Source: an uncultured Oscillospiraceae bacterium
Lineage (GTDB): Bacteria; Bacillota; Clostridia; Oscillospirales; Oscillospiraceae
Reading direction: 5' to 3'
Length of the DNA: 15,902 nt
Assembly: GCA_905205085.1 (NCBI GenBank)
Contig: CAJLCG010000051.1
Coordinates: 1-15,902, forward strand
The notes below the pieces were generated by a model, which was given only the letters and a program-made list of their open reading frames with translations, did not search any database and had not been told where the DNA came from. Shown piece by piece: positions 6,006 through 13,116 of this stretch (positions are counted from its first letter, which is position 1; each line of letters starts with the position of its first letter). The position numbers and the translations under genes are program-made.

Positions 6006-7579
6006 AACCGGATGAATTTGACCGCCAGCTAATGGACCAGATGTCCCAGCTCCCGCCCCCCGAACCGGAGGTGGCAGACTACACCCCCTGGCAGGCCTCC
6101 ATCCGCAAAATTATCTGGGGCATGGTGCTGATCACGTTCCGCCTGGAATTTTTCTATCTCCAGTACCTGCTGCCCCTGCTGGGAGCCACATTGCTCTACC
6201 TGGGTTACCGCTCCCTGCGGAAAAGTGACCCCTGGTTTACCCTGTGCTGGGGGCTGTCCGCCTTCCTGCTGGTGTTCCACATGGTCTCAGACATTCTCGC
6301 CGCTACCCCGCTGCTCACAGCCCTGGAACAAAATGTCTGGACCAACGCCTTTCTAATCGCTTTAACAATAGCCGCCAACGTTTTGCTTCTCTTCGCCCTG
6401 CGGGCGGGGATTCGCCGCCGCTTTGTCTCGATCACGGGGGAAAAGCCCAAGGATTGGCTGGGCCGAGGGCTTATGGCCTACCTTCTGTCTCTGGCCATTA
6501 CTCTGTGGGTCACCCTGGACCCGGCTACGGAACCCTCCTTCTTTGGCTACTCTATCACCAACGACTGGCTCTACTATGGCCGGGGTATTGCCGTCATCGT
6601 GCTCCAGATCTACTTGCTGGTCTGCATCTTCCGCCAGAGCGAGGCCCTGGCGGGCCGGGGCTATGACATTGCACCTGCGCCGGTACGGGTACCGGGCAAG
6701 CGCTTGGTGCTGGGCGTCTTTCTCCTGGTGCTGTTGGCCATCCCCCCTGCCCTGTGGCTCAGCAGCCGCCTGCCCACCGGGGAGGCCCAGCAGGTCACCG
6801 CCCCCCTGGCAGGGGAGCAGACCGCAGTGCGTGACCATCTGGTGGAGCTGGGGCTGCCCCAAGAGCTGGCCGACACTCTGGACGAGGCAGAGCTTACCCG
6901 CTGCAAGGACGCCTACGCCGTTCAGACCGGATCCTGGAGCGACCTGAACCTCTCCGATGACAAGGTCCCCCAGACCGAAGGAACCGATCTTCTTGTTCCG
7001 TTGGACGACGCCCAGGCCCGCTTCTCCGTGTGGCTGGTCTTTCTCCCCCAGGGGCAGGTGCGGTGGTATTCCTTCTTCCGGTACGACAGCCTGCCCGCCC
7101 TGCGGCTCCAGGAACAGTTCTCCCTGGATGTGTCGGGCAACAACGCTCACGATGACTATACCGCCGCCCTACTCTGGCAGGAGGGGAAGACCACCTATCT
7201 CTCCCATCCCCAGGTCCATCTGATGGGCGGCCAAACCGCAGAGGAGCTCACCGAGGAGCAGCAGTGGTGGTACGAGGAAGAATTGGAACGCCTGGGTCAC
7301 CTCCACTACGCCCCTTATTTCTCCTTCTCCATCCCCCAAAAGGCCACCGCGCTGAGCGGCTATCTGGCCTATACCGCTGATGCCAGCGAGCAGTTAGACC
7401 GGGAAAATACCTATGATTACTACGACTTCACCCATCTCCTGCTCCGCCGCCAGACCGCTTTGCTCCACTATCCCTTCCGCTCCATCGATGACCTGGGGGG
7501 CTTGAGCTCTTTGGGCTCTTACGGCCCCATTCGCTCCGCCTACGGAACCTTTGAGCACTCCGCTCCCTTCCCCCAGTAA
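6002..7579 (+). CDS. Membrane protein with extracytoplasmic domain, coupled to the ECF sigma factor; possible anti-sigma
   Basis: I do not recognise the family. The 525 residues start with a short polar cytoplasmic segment (1-35). About six hydrophobic helices follow, near 37-68, 77-105, 113-134, 155-172, 193-211 and 234-254. The last 270 residues are hydrophilic, presumably outside the membrane, and contain several Trp/Tyr-rich stretches such as QQWWYEEELERLGHLHYAPY. The first residues (PDEFDRQLMDQMSQLPPPEPEV) resemble the short cytoplasmic segments of clostridial anti-sigma proteins, but the zinc-binding HxxxCxxC motif is absent. The GTG start is supported by AGGAGGTGA six bases upstream and by overlap with the sigma gene. 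Coupling suggests it senses an envelope signal and holds the sigma factor inactive. That role is inferred from position only. Confidence 0.8.
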   Translation: MKPDEFDRQLMDQMSQLPPPEPEVADYTPWQASIRKIIWGMVLITFRLEFFYLQYLLPLLGATLLYLGYRSLRKSDPWFTLCWGLSAFLLVFHMVSDILAATPLLTALEQNVWTNAFLIALTIAANVLLLFALRAGIRRRFVSITGEKPKDWLGRGLMAYLLSLAITLWVTLDPATEPSFFGYSITNDWLYYGRGIAVIVLQIYLLVCIFRQSEALAGRGYDIAPAPVRVPGKRLVLGVFLLVLLAIPPALWLSSRLPTGEAQQVTAPLAGEQTAVRDHLVELGLPQELADTLDEAELTRCKDAYAVQTGSWSDLNLSDDKVPQTEGTDLLVPLDDAQARFSVWLVFLPQGQVRWYSFFRYDSLPALRLQEQFSLDVSGNNAHDDYTAALLWQEGKTTYLSHPQVHLMGGQTAEELTEEQQWWYEEELERLGHLHYAPYFSFSIPQKATALSGYLAYTADASEQLDRENTYDYYDFTHLLLRRQTALLHYPFRSIDDLGGLSSLGSYGPIRSAYGTFEHSAPFPQ

Positions 7580-7585
7580 CTGCAC

Positions 7586-7616
7586 ATCCCGCCGGAACTC
7601 CCGGCGGGATTTTTTT
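7586..7616 (+). terminator. Rho-independent terminator of the sigma operon
   Basis: ATCCCGCCGG (7586-7595) pairs with CCGGCGGGAT (7601-7610) around a 5-base loop and is followed by a run of seven T. It is a strong terminator seven bases after the stop codon. Confidence 0.92.
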
Positions 7617-7625
7617 GCCCTCCTC

Positions 7626-7654
7626 TGGAAAAGCGGAGCCCATTTTGATACAAT
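7626..7654 (+). promoter_or_regulatory. Probable promoter of the fumarase operon
   Basis: TGGAAA (7626-7631, four of six to consensus), a 17-base spacer and TACAAT (7649-7654) fit a sigma-A promoter. The start codon at 7685 is about 25 nt downstream of the predicted transcription start. It lies directly behind the preceding terminator. Confidence 0.5.
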
Positions 7655-7684
7655 GGAGAAAATGCGAAGAAAGAGGGAATGTGT

Positions 7685-8524
7685 ATGCGTACCATCCAAG
7701 CCGCCGCCATTACGGAAGCGGTGGCTCGCCTGTGCATCCAGGCCAACACCTACCTGCCCGCCGACATTGTCTCCGCCCTGGACCGGCAGCGCAAGGCCGA
7801 GCCCTGGCCCCTGGCCAAGGAGACTCTGGGCCTTCTGTGGGACAACATGAAGCTGGCCGAGGAGACTCACATGCCCGTCTGCCAGGACACCGGCATGGCC
7901 TGCGTATTTGTGGAGCTGGGCCAGGATGTGCATATCGATGGCGACTTTGAGGCCGCCATCCACGAGGGTGTGCGCCAAGGTTACGGAGAGGGGTATCTCC
8001 GCAAGTCCATCGTAGGCGACCCCCTGCGCCGGGTGAACACCGAGGACAACACCCCCGCCGCCATCACCGTCCGCCTGGTTCCCGGGGACCGGTGCACCCT
8101 CACCGTGGCCCCCAAGGGCTTTGGCAGTGAGAATATGAGCCGCCTGGGAATGCTCAAGCCCGCTGACGGCGTGGAGGGCGTGAAAAACTTTGTCATCGAG
8201 ACGGTGCGTCTGGCCGGCTCTAACCCCTGTCCCCCCATCGTCCTGGGCATCGGCATCGGCGGAAGTTTTGACAAGGTGGCCTATCTGGCCAAGCACGCCC
8301 TGCTGCGCCCCATCGACCAGCCCAATCCCGCCCCCTTCTACGCCCAGCTGGAGCAGGAGCTGCTGGAGTCTATCAACGCCCTGGGTGTCGGTCCTCAGGG
8401 CTTCGGCGGACAGACCACCTGCCTTGGCCTGTCCATTGAGACCGCCCCCACCCATGTGGCCGGGCTGCCGGTGGCCGTCAATGTGAGCTGTCACGTGACT
8501 CGCCGGGCCACGGTGGAGCTGTAA
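7685..8524 (+). CDS. Class I fumarase (fumarate hydratase) alpha subunit
   Basis: The 279-residue protein is the N-terminal, Fe-S-carrying half of a two-subunit class I (oxygen-sensitive) hydro-lyase of the fumarase/L(+)-tartrate dehydratase (TtdA) type. The three expected [4Fe-4S] cysteines appear as C66 (MPVCQDTG), C182 (GSNPCPP) and C246 (GQTTCLGL). GIGIGGSFDK at 188-197 is also diagnostic. Together with the beta subunit it hydrates fumarate to L-malate in the cytoplasm. Fumarase is more likely than tartrate dehydratase because no tartrate genes are nearby, but sequence alone does not settle this. I use ATG 7685 because AGAGGG lies about 7 bases upstream. The ATG at 7679 is only one base from that site. 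The stop (TAAAGGAGG) runs into the ribosome binding site of a tiny gene. Confidence 0.9.
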   Translation: MRTIQAAAITEAVARLCIQANTYLPADIVSALDRQRKAEPWPLAKETLGLLWDNMKLAEETHMPVCQDTGMACVFVELGQDVHIDGDFEAAIHEGVRQGYGEGYLRKSIVGDPLRRVNTEDNTPAAITVRLVPGDRCTLTVAPKGFGSENMSRLGMLKPADGVEGVKNFVIETVRLAGSNPCPPIVLGIGIGGSFDKVAYLAKHALLRPIDQPNPAPFYAQLEQELLESINALGVGPQGFGGQTTCLGLSIETAPTHVAGLPVAVNVSCHVTRRATVEL

Positions 8525-8536
8525 AGGAGGCTTTTC

Positions 8537-8683
8537 ATGCTTCTAAAAGCACTTTTTTCATCCTTTCTTGTCCTTATTGTGGGATACTTAGGGTGCTTTC
8601 TTGATGTGGCGGGCTGTATTCTTGGGGTTAGTGCCGCCGCCACTGGCTGTATCGTCTACGCCATCTACGATTCCAGGAAATAG
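8537..8683 (+). CDS. Small 48-residue membrane peptide inside the fumarase operon
   Basis: An open frame of 48 codons begins at ATG 8537 and ends with TAG at 8683. AAAGGAGG (8523-8530) sits 6 bases before the start, and its stop overlaps the AGGAGG of the beta-subunit gene. Residues 3-22 and 24-44 are strongly hydrophobic (FSSFLVLIVGYLGCFLDVAG... then CILGVSAAATGCIVYAIY), so one or two membrane helices are likely. A short DSRK tail follows. Cysteines are at 20, 27 and 38. Its first half uses AT-rich codons (CTT, TTT, TCA, TTA), unlike its neighbours. I recognise no family. The good ribosome binding site and exact fit between two related genes argue that it is translated. Function is unknown; membrane anchoring or a peptide partner of the operon are guesses. 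Confidence 0.65.
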   Translation: MLLKALFSSFLVLIVGYLGCFLDVAGCILGVSAAATGCIVYAIYDSRK

Positions 8684-8695
8684 GAGGTCAACGCC

Positions 8696-9265
8696 ATGCA
8701 ATATAAACTGACCACTCCCGTCACCCGGGAGGACCTGGCCCCCCTGCGGGCCGGAGATACCGTGCTCCTCTCCGGGGTGGTGTACACCGCCCGGGACGCC
8801 GCCCACAAGCGGCTCATGGAGCGGCTGGACGCCGGAGAGCCCCTGCCCTTCCCTCTGGAGGGCAGCGCCATCTACTACGTAGGTCCCACCCCGGAGAAGC
8901 CTGGCCAGGTCATCGGCTCCGCCGGTCCCACCACCAGTGGACGAATGGACGCCTACTCCCCCCGGCTGCTGGACCTGGGCCAGTCTATCATGATCGGCAA
9001 GGGCAAACGCAACCAGGCTGTGAAGGACGCGGTGGTCCGCAACGGGGCAGTGTATCTGGCCGCCCTGGGCGGCGCGGGCGCCCTGATGGCCGGGAGCGTT
9101 AAGGAGCTGGAGGTCATCTGCTGGGAGGATCTGGGCTGTGAGGCCGTGCGCCGTTTGGAAGTAAAGGATTTTCCCCTTACGGTAATTTTGGATTCTCAGG
9201 GCGGCGACCTGTACGAGAGCGGCCCGGCCGCCTACCTCGATTCTCTTGCGGCAAAGGAGGGGTAA
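8696..9265 (+). CDS. Class I fumarase (fumarate hydratase) beta subunit
   Basis: The 189-residue protein is the C-terminal (TtdB-like) half of the class I enzyme. Landmarks are LRAGDTVLLSGVVYTARDAAHKR (last residues 17-39), YYVGPTPEKPG at 60-70, SAGPTTSGRMD at 75-85 and the GKGKR at 101-105. The fold carries substrate-binding residues and completes the active site over the alpha subunit's cluster. AGGAGG (8682-8687) precedes the ATG by 8 bases and overlaps the stop of the small membrane peptide. It is separated from the alpha gene by that insert; most bacterial two-gene versions are adjacent. Three bases after its stop the DUF1847 gene begins, so all four genes form one transcript. Confidence 0.9.
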   Translation: MQYKLTTPVTREDLAPLRAGDTVLLSGVVYTARDAAHKRLMERLDAGEPLPFPLEGSAIYYVGPTPEKPGQVIGSAGPTTSGRMDAYSPRLLDLGQSIMIGKGKRNQAVKDAVVRNGAVYLAALGGAGALMAGSVKELEVICWEDLGCEAVRRLEVKDFPLTVILDSQGGDLYESGPAAYLDSLAAKEG

Positions 9266-9268
9266 AGG

Positions 9269-9901
9269 ATGTTTACCTGCGCCCAATGTGCCGTAGAGGC
9301 CTGCCGCTCCGGGCAGCTGGACAAGATGCCTAAGAACTGCCCCATGCACGACCCAGCCTTTTTTGAGCAGCTTTTGGAGGAGTACGACAAACCAGAAAAC
9401 CACGACTTCTTCGTCACCAGCGCCGTCATCGAGGCGGCGGGCTACTGCCGCTGGCCCCGCCTGCGGGAGACGGTAGAGTTTTCCAAGCGGATGGGCTACA
9501 CTAAGCTGGGGCTGGCCTTCTGCGCGGGGCTCCATAAAGAGGCCGCCATTGTGGACCGCATTCTGCGGCAGAATGGGTTTGAGGTCTCCTCGGTGATCTG
9601 CAAGACCGGCTCCATCCCCAAGGACCGGGTGGGTGTACCCGCAGAGTACCGGGTGCGTCCGGGCAGCTATGAGGTGATGTGCAATCCCATCGCCCAGGCG
9701 GAGCTGCTCAACCAGGAGGGCACCCAGTTCAACATCTGCCTGGGCCTGTGCGTAGGCCACGACTCCCTCTTCTATAAATATTCCAAGTCCCTGGTCACCA
9801 CCCTGGTGGCCAAGGACCGGGCCACCGGCCATAATCCCGCCGCCGCCATCTACTGCGCCGACGGCTACTTCAAATCCCGACTGGATTCCAGTAACCCTTA
9901 A
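9269..9901 (+). CDS. DUF1847 cysteine-rich, putative metal-binding protein
   Basis: The 210-residue protein matches DUF1847. The N-terminus has C4, C7, C12 and C24 (CAQCAVEAC...NCPMH), suggesting a bound metal or cluster. Conserved blocks follow: FCAGLHKEA at 84-92, MCNPIAQAELLN at 137-148, NICLGLCVGHDSLFYKYS at 155-172 and VAKDRATGHNP at 180-190. Eleven cysteines in all is high for a cytoplasmic protein of an anaerobe. No signal peptide is present. The start has AAAGGAGG (9253-9260) 8 bases upstream and is 3 bases past the fumarase beta stop. Co-transcription suggests a link to fumarase, such as cluster care or redox sensing, but the family has no known function to my knowledge. Confidence 0.82.
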   Translation: MFTCAQCAVEACRSGQLDKMPKNCPMHDPAFFEQLLEEYDKPENHDFFVTSAVIEAAGYCRWPRLRETVEFSKRMGYTKLGLAFCAGLHKEAAIVDRILRQNGFEVSSVICKTGSIPKDRVGVPAEYRVRPGSYEVMCNPIAQAELLNQEGTQFNICLGLCVGHDSLFYKYSKSLVTTLVAKDRATGHNPAAAIYCADGYFKSRLDSSNP

Positions 9902-9916
9902 TTCTTTTCATTTCTT

Positions 9917-9946
9917 AAGACCGGAGCATTCGCTCCGGTCTTTTTT
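9917..9946 (+). terminator. Rho-independent terminator of the fumarase operon
   Basis: AAGACCGGAGC (9917-9927) pairs perfectly with GCTCCGGTCTT (9932-9942) around loop ATTC and runs into a T-tract to 9946. It is a strong terminator 16 bases after the DUF1847 stop. Confidence 0.92.
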
Positions 9947-9950
9947 GTTC

Positions 9951-9979
9951 TTGACCGGGGCACGCCTGCGTGGTATGAT
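9951..9979 (+). promoter_or_regulatory. Sigma-A promoter of the Crp/Fnr-ABC operon
   Basis: TTGACC (9951-9956), exactly 17 bases, then TATGAT (9974-9979). Transcription should begin near 9986, inside the palindrome at 9984-10001. The next gene starts at 10018. Confidence 0.78.
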
Positions 9980-9983
9980 CATT

Positions 9984-10001
9984 CTGTCTCAAATAAGACA
10001 G
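9984..10001 (+). promoter_or_regulatory. Palindromic operator, probable Crp/Fnr-family binding site
   Basis: CTGTCT and AGACAG form a perfect inverted repeat with a 6-base centre (CAAATA). The layout TGTCT-N6-AGACA copies the half-site length and spacing of Crp sites (TGTGA-N6-TCACA) with a changed core. It covers the predicted transcription start, directly before a Crp/Fnr-family gene, so it should act as an autorepression site. Binding is inferred. Confidence 0.6.
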
Positions 10002-10017
10002 TTTGGAGGTGTCCCTT

Positions 10018-10674
10018 GTGACCGAGCTTACCGTCCAAGAGCGCGCTCTGCTGGGCCGCTGTCCCTTGCTGCTGGACGCGGACGAGGCGCTGGTGCTGCG
10101 CGTAGCGGGAGCAGAGGACACCTGGGTCCAGGATTTTTCCGCTGGGGAGGTACTCTATCAGCCCCACCGGTTTCTCCGCTGTCTGGGGGTGCTGCTGTCC
10201 GGGCAGGTCCGTGTGACCAACGGTGCCCTGTCGGTGAGCACCCTGGAGGCCGGAGAACTCTTTGGGGCCGCCGCCCTCTATAACGACGCCCCCGACTACG
10301 CCACCACCCTCACCGCCCACACCCCCTGCCGGGCCATTTTCTTTCCCCAGGCCACGGTGGACCGTTTGCTGGGGGAGGAGCCGGTACTGCGCCGCAACTA
10401 CCTGCGCTATCTGTCCGGCCGCATTCGGTTTCTCTCCGGGCGGCTCCAGTCGGTGACCCAGGCGGGGGCGGAGGGCAAGCTGGCCCGGTATCTGCTGGCC
10501 AATGCCGTGGACGGCGCGGTAAACATCTCGGCCACCGATCTGGCCCGACAGCTGGGGCTCAGCCGGGCCTCCCTCTACCGGGCCTTTGACGCACTGGAGC
10601 AGGCGGACCTCATCCGCCGCACGGGGAAGACCATTGAAGTTCCCAGCCTCCCCGCCCTCCAGTCCGTCCTGTAA
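10018..10674 (+). CDS. Crp/Fnr-family transcriptional regulator
   Basis: The 218-residue protein has an N-terminal cyclic-nucleotide-binding-like beta-roll (about 22-115, with FSAGEVLY at 40-47, SGQVRV and LEAGELFGAAALY at 76-88). A dimer helix lies near 125-150. The C-terminal Crp-type winged helix follows, with ISATDLARQLGLSRASLYRA at 170-189 as the DNA-recognition unit. The cAMP-contacting arginine/serine pattern of E. coli Crp is not obvious, and the Fnr cysteine cluster is absent, so the ligand is unknown. I start at GTG 10018, since GGAGGT (10005-10010) lies 7 bases upstream. A TTG at 10003 would overlap that site. It leads an operon with an ABC importer 31 bases downstream and probably regulates both itself and the importer. 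Confidence 0.88.
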   Translation: MTELTVQERALLGRCPLLLDADEALVLRVAGAEDTWVQDFSAGEVLYQPHRFLRCLGVLLSGQVRVTNGALSVSTLEAGELFGAAALYNDAPDYATTLTAHTPCRAIFFPQATVDRLLGEEPVLRRNYLRYLSGRIRFLSGRLQSVTQAGAEGKLARYLLANAVDGAVNISATDLARQLGLSRASLYRAFDALEQADLIRRTGKTIEVPSLPALQSVL

Positions 10675-10705
10675 CCTTGTAGTTTCAAAATGAAAGGAAG
10701 ATATT

Positions 10706-11743
10706 ATGAAACGCAAACTCTCTCTGCTCCTGTGCGCCGCACTCACCCTGTCCCTGCTGGCTGGCTGCGGCCCCAAAAGTGCCGACAACAGCTCCGCTTC
10801 CGGCTCGGACAGCACCTCCCAGTCCACCAGCCAGAACACGGAGGACCGCACCCAGGTCAATCTGATGGTCCTCTCCGGCCCCACCGGCGTGGGCGCGGCC
10901 AAGCTGCTCTCCGACAACGAGGCGGGCACCACCCTGAACGACTATAACGCTGAGGTGGTCACCGACAACAGCCAGATTCAGACCGCCCTCACCTCCGGCG
11001 AGGTGGACATTGCCGCCATCGCCACCAACGTGGCCGCCAACCTCTCCGCTCAGACCGACGGCTCCATCCAGATGCTGGCGGTGAACACTCTTGGCGTGCT
11101 GTACATTCTGGATAAGAATGTGGGCGTCACCTCCCTGGCTGACCTGTCCGGCAAGACCATCTACGCCACCGGCAAGGGCGCCAATCCCGAGTACATTCTC
11201 AACTATCTGCTCACCGAGAACGGCGTGGACCCCGCCAACGATGTGACCATCGAGTGGCTCACCGCCGAGGAGGTATCCGCTAAGATGGTCTCCTCCGACA
11301 GCGCCATCTGCATGCTCCCCGTCCCCGCTGCCACCGCTCTGATGGCCAAGGACAGTGCGGTCAAGCAGGCCATCTCCCTGTCTGACGCCTGGGATGAGCT
11401 GGGCAACGGCTCTCTGGCCATGGGCTGCGTGGTGGCCCGCACCGAGTTTATTGAGGAGAACCCCCAGGCAGTGGCCGATTTCCTTACCGAGTATGAGGCC
11501 TCCATCAACTACATGAAGGACGAGGCCAATGTGGATGCGGCCAGCGAGCTGGTAGCCCAATATAAGATTACCCCCAGCGCCGCCATTGCCGCCGCGGCCA
11601 TTCCCCAGTGCAACCTCACCTTCGCCTCCGGCCAGGAGATGAAGGACCTGGTGGAGGGTTACTTCTCCGTTCTGTTCCAGGCCAACCCCGCCTCCATTGG
11701 CGGCGGCATGCCCTACGACAGCTTCTACTATGGCGTGGCGTAA
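10706..11743 (+). CDS. ABC transporter substrate-binding lipoprotein (SsuA/NMT1-like)
   Basis: The 345-residue protein starts with a lipoprotein signal peptide: MKRK, a hydrophobic core, then LLAGC with the lipidated cysteine at 21. A Ser/Thr/Asn-rich linker (22-50) precedes a type-2 periplasmic-binding fold. Segments such as GPTGVGAAKLL, SGEVDIAAIATNVAANL and LADLSGKTIYATGKGANPEY are typical of the sulfonate/nitrate/thiamine-precursor (SsuA, NMT1) group. It would sit on the outer face of the membrane and deliver substrate to the permease encoded next. A weak ribosome site GGAAG lies 5 bases before the ATG. The substrate cannot be told from sequence. The preceding Crp/Fnr gene is in the same operon. 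Confidence 0.88.
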   Translation: MKRKLSLLLCAALTLSLLAGCGPKSADNSSASGSDSTSQSTSQNTEDRTQVNLMVLSGPTGVGAAKLLSDNEAGTTLNDYNAEVVTDNSQIQTALTSGEVDIAAIATNVAANLSAQTDGSIQMLAVNTLGVLYILDKNVGVTSLADLSGKTIYATGKGANPEYILNYLLTENGVDPANDVTIEWLTAEEVSAKMVSSDSAICMLPVPAATALMAKDSAVKQAISLSDAWDELGNGSLAMGCVVARTEFIEENPQAVADFLTEYEASINYMKDEANVDAASELVAQYKITPSAAIAAAAIPQCNLTFASGQEMKDLVEGYFSVLFQANPASIGGGMPYDSFYYGVA

Positions 11744-12497
11744 AGTTTTAACCTATCTGCTGCCCCCGGCCTTCTGGCTGGGGGTTTGGCAGTTCGCGGC
11801 CCTTTTTGCCCAGGAGCAGAAGCTGGGGCTCTTCCTCCCCACTCCCTGGACGGTGGTCCAGACCCTGGCCGGACTTTGCGTCACCGGCGAATTTTGGGCC
11901 ACCATTGCCCTGTCTCTGGGCCGCATCCTGGCCGGTATGGTGCTGGGCACGCTGCTGGGTGCTCTGCTGGCCGCCCTCACCTGTGCCTGTTCCTGGGCCG
12001 ACCTTCTCTTTTCCCCGGTGATCCGCATGATCCGGGCGGTACCGGTGGTCTCCTTCATTCTGCTGGTGATGCTGGCGGTGTACCGCTCCACCGTGCCCAT
12101 GGTCATCGTCACCCTGATGGTGCTACCTGTGGTGTGGAGCAATGTAAAGCAGGGCATCAGCCAGGCCGACCGGCAGCTGCTGGAGCTGGGGCGGGCCTAC
12201 CGCTTCTCCCGCTGGAAAAAGGTCAAGCTCATCTACCTCCCTTCCATCCAGCCCTATTTTCTCTCCGCCGTCACCACCGGTATGGGGCTGGCCTGGAAGT
12301 CTGGGGTGGCCGCCGAGGTACTGTGCACCCCACGCCAGGCAATCGGCACGGAGGTGTACAACGCCAAGTTTTATCTGGAGATCCCCACGCTTTTCGCCTG
12401 GACGGCGGTAGTGGTGGCCTTGAGCCTGACCATGGAGTGGCTGCTGGCTGCTGCTGTGCGGCGCTGGAAAGGAGGTGCGTCCCATGCAGGTCATTGA
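11730..12497 (+). CDS. ABC transporter permease (SsuC-like)
   Basis: The 255-residue inner-membrane protein has the binding-protein-dependent permease domain. Helices lie near 8-27, 57-84, 91-117, 121-139, 176-196 and 222-243. The cytoplasmic EAA-type loop that contacts the ATPase is at about 151-171 ([21 protein letters not shown]). I start at ATG 11730, giving [13 protein letters not shown] as N-terminus. The longer start at 11697 adds a non-hydrophobic head overlapping deeper into the upstream gene. The start overlaps the binding-protein gene by 14 bases and no good ribosome site precedes it, so translation is probably coupled. The SsuC/TauC/ThiX type is clear, but the substrate is not. 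Confidence 0.86.
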   Translation: MAWRKVLTYLLPPAFWLGVWQFAALFAQEQKLGLFLPTPWTVVQTLAGLCVTGEFWATIALSLGRILAGMVLGTLLGALLAALTCACSWADLLFSPVIRMIRAVPVVSFILLVMLAVYRSTVPMVIVTLMVLPVVWSNVKQGISQADRQLLELGRAYRFSRWKKVKLIYLPSIQPYFLSAVTTGMGLAWKSGVAAEVLCTPRQAIGTEVYNAKFYLEIPTLFAWTAVVVALSLTMEWLLAAAVRRWKGGASHAGH

Positions 12498-13059
12498 TTT
12501 GACCCTCTCCTTTGGGGAAAAGCAGGTGCTGGACCACTTTTCCCTAAAAATCCCCCAGGGAGTGACCGTTCTCTCCGGCCCCTCCGGATGCGGAAAGACC
12601 ACCCTTCTTCGGGTCATCGCCGGACTGGAGCAGCCCCAGAGCGGGCAGGTGGAGGGCATTGCCCCCGCCGAGACCGCTTTCCTGTTTCAGGAGGACCGTC
12701 TCTTTCCCTGGCGCACGGTAGAGCAGCACCTCACAGACGTGCTGCCCCGCAGCCGTTGGAATGAGGTGCCCCGCTGGATTGCCCTAGCGGAGCTGGAGGG
12801 GGAGGAACGCCGCCGTCCCGCCGCCCTCTCCGGCGGGATGCGCCGCCGCCTGGCTCTGGTGCGCTGTCTGGCCCTGGGCGGGAAGCTCTACCTGCTGGAC
12901 GAGCCCTTCACCGGCATCGATCCGGAACGCACAAAGCGGCTGATGGACTTCCTGCGGGAGCTGGGCACACCGGTACTGCTGTCCAGCCACGAGACCCAGG
13001 TGCTCTCCCTGGCGGATCAGGTGGTGCAGCTGGACGGATATCCTTTGCATATTTTGTAG
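12484..13059 (+). CDS. ABC transporter ATP-binding protein (SsuB-like, short)
   Basis: The 191-residue nucleotide-binding protein has all key motifs: Walker [10 protein letters not shown] at 32-40, Q-loop FQED at 68-71, signature [11 protein letters not shown] at 115-125, Walker B LYLLDEP at 135-141 and the H-loop histidine at 169. It powers the preceding permease on the cytoplasmic face. At 191 residues it is shorter than the roughly 240-260 of most SsuB/TauB proteins and ends soon after the H-loop, lacking the usual C-terminal extension. No frameshift is apparent, and compact versions occur in Clostridia. ATG 12484 is chosen because AAAGGAGG (12468-12475) lies 8 bases upstream. An in-frame GTG at 12475 overlaps that site. 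It overlaps the permease gene by 14 bases. Confidence 0.88.
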   Translation: MQVIDLTLSFGEKQVLDHFSLKIPQGVTVLSGPSGCGKTTLLRVIAGLEQPQSGQVEGIAPAETAFLFQEDRLFPWRTVEQHLTDVLPRSRWNEVPRWIALAELEGEERRRPAALSGGMRRRLALVRCLALGGKLYLLDEPFTGIDPERTKRLMDFLRELGTPVLLSSHETQVLSLADQVVQLDGYPLHIL

Positions 13060-13116
13060 GTTTTCCTCCTGTTTTTTCCGTTTTTCGTCCCTTTTTGCAT
13101 TTTTGTGATCTCTCGC

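Noticed and set aside
7394..8494. 366-codon minus-strand open frame opposite the fumarase alpha gene
   Set aside because: It crosses a strong terminator and promoter region and has shadow composition.
8588..9832. 414-codon minus-strand open frame opposite the fumarase beta and DUF1847 genes
   Set aside because: A shadow of two well-supported genes, with no motifs of its own.
10683..10695. TTTCA-AAA-TGAAA inverted repeat before the binding-protein gene as a second Crp/Fnr operator
   Set aside because: Half-site sequence and 3-base spacing do not match the operator at 9984-10001. It is AT-rich and short enough to arise by chance next to the ribosome site.
12484..13059. Truncated ATPase pseudogene
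   Set aside because: All nucleotide-binding motifs are present in order and the reading frame closes cleanly. Short length alone does not show inactivation.
13060..13116. Terminator for the ABC operon
   Set aside because: The stretch is T-rich but no stem of useful length precedes any T-run.
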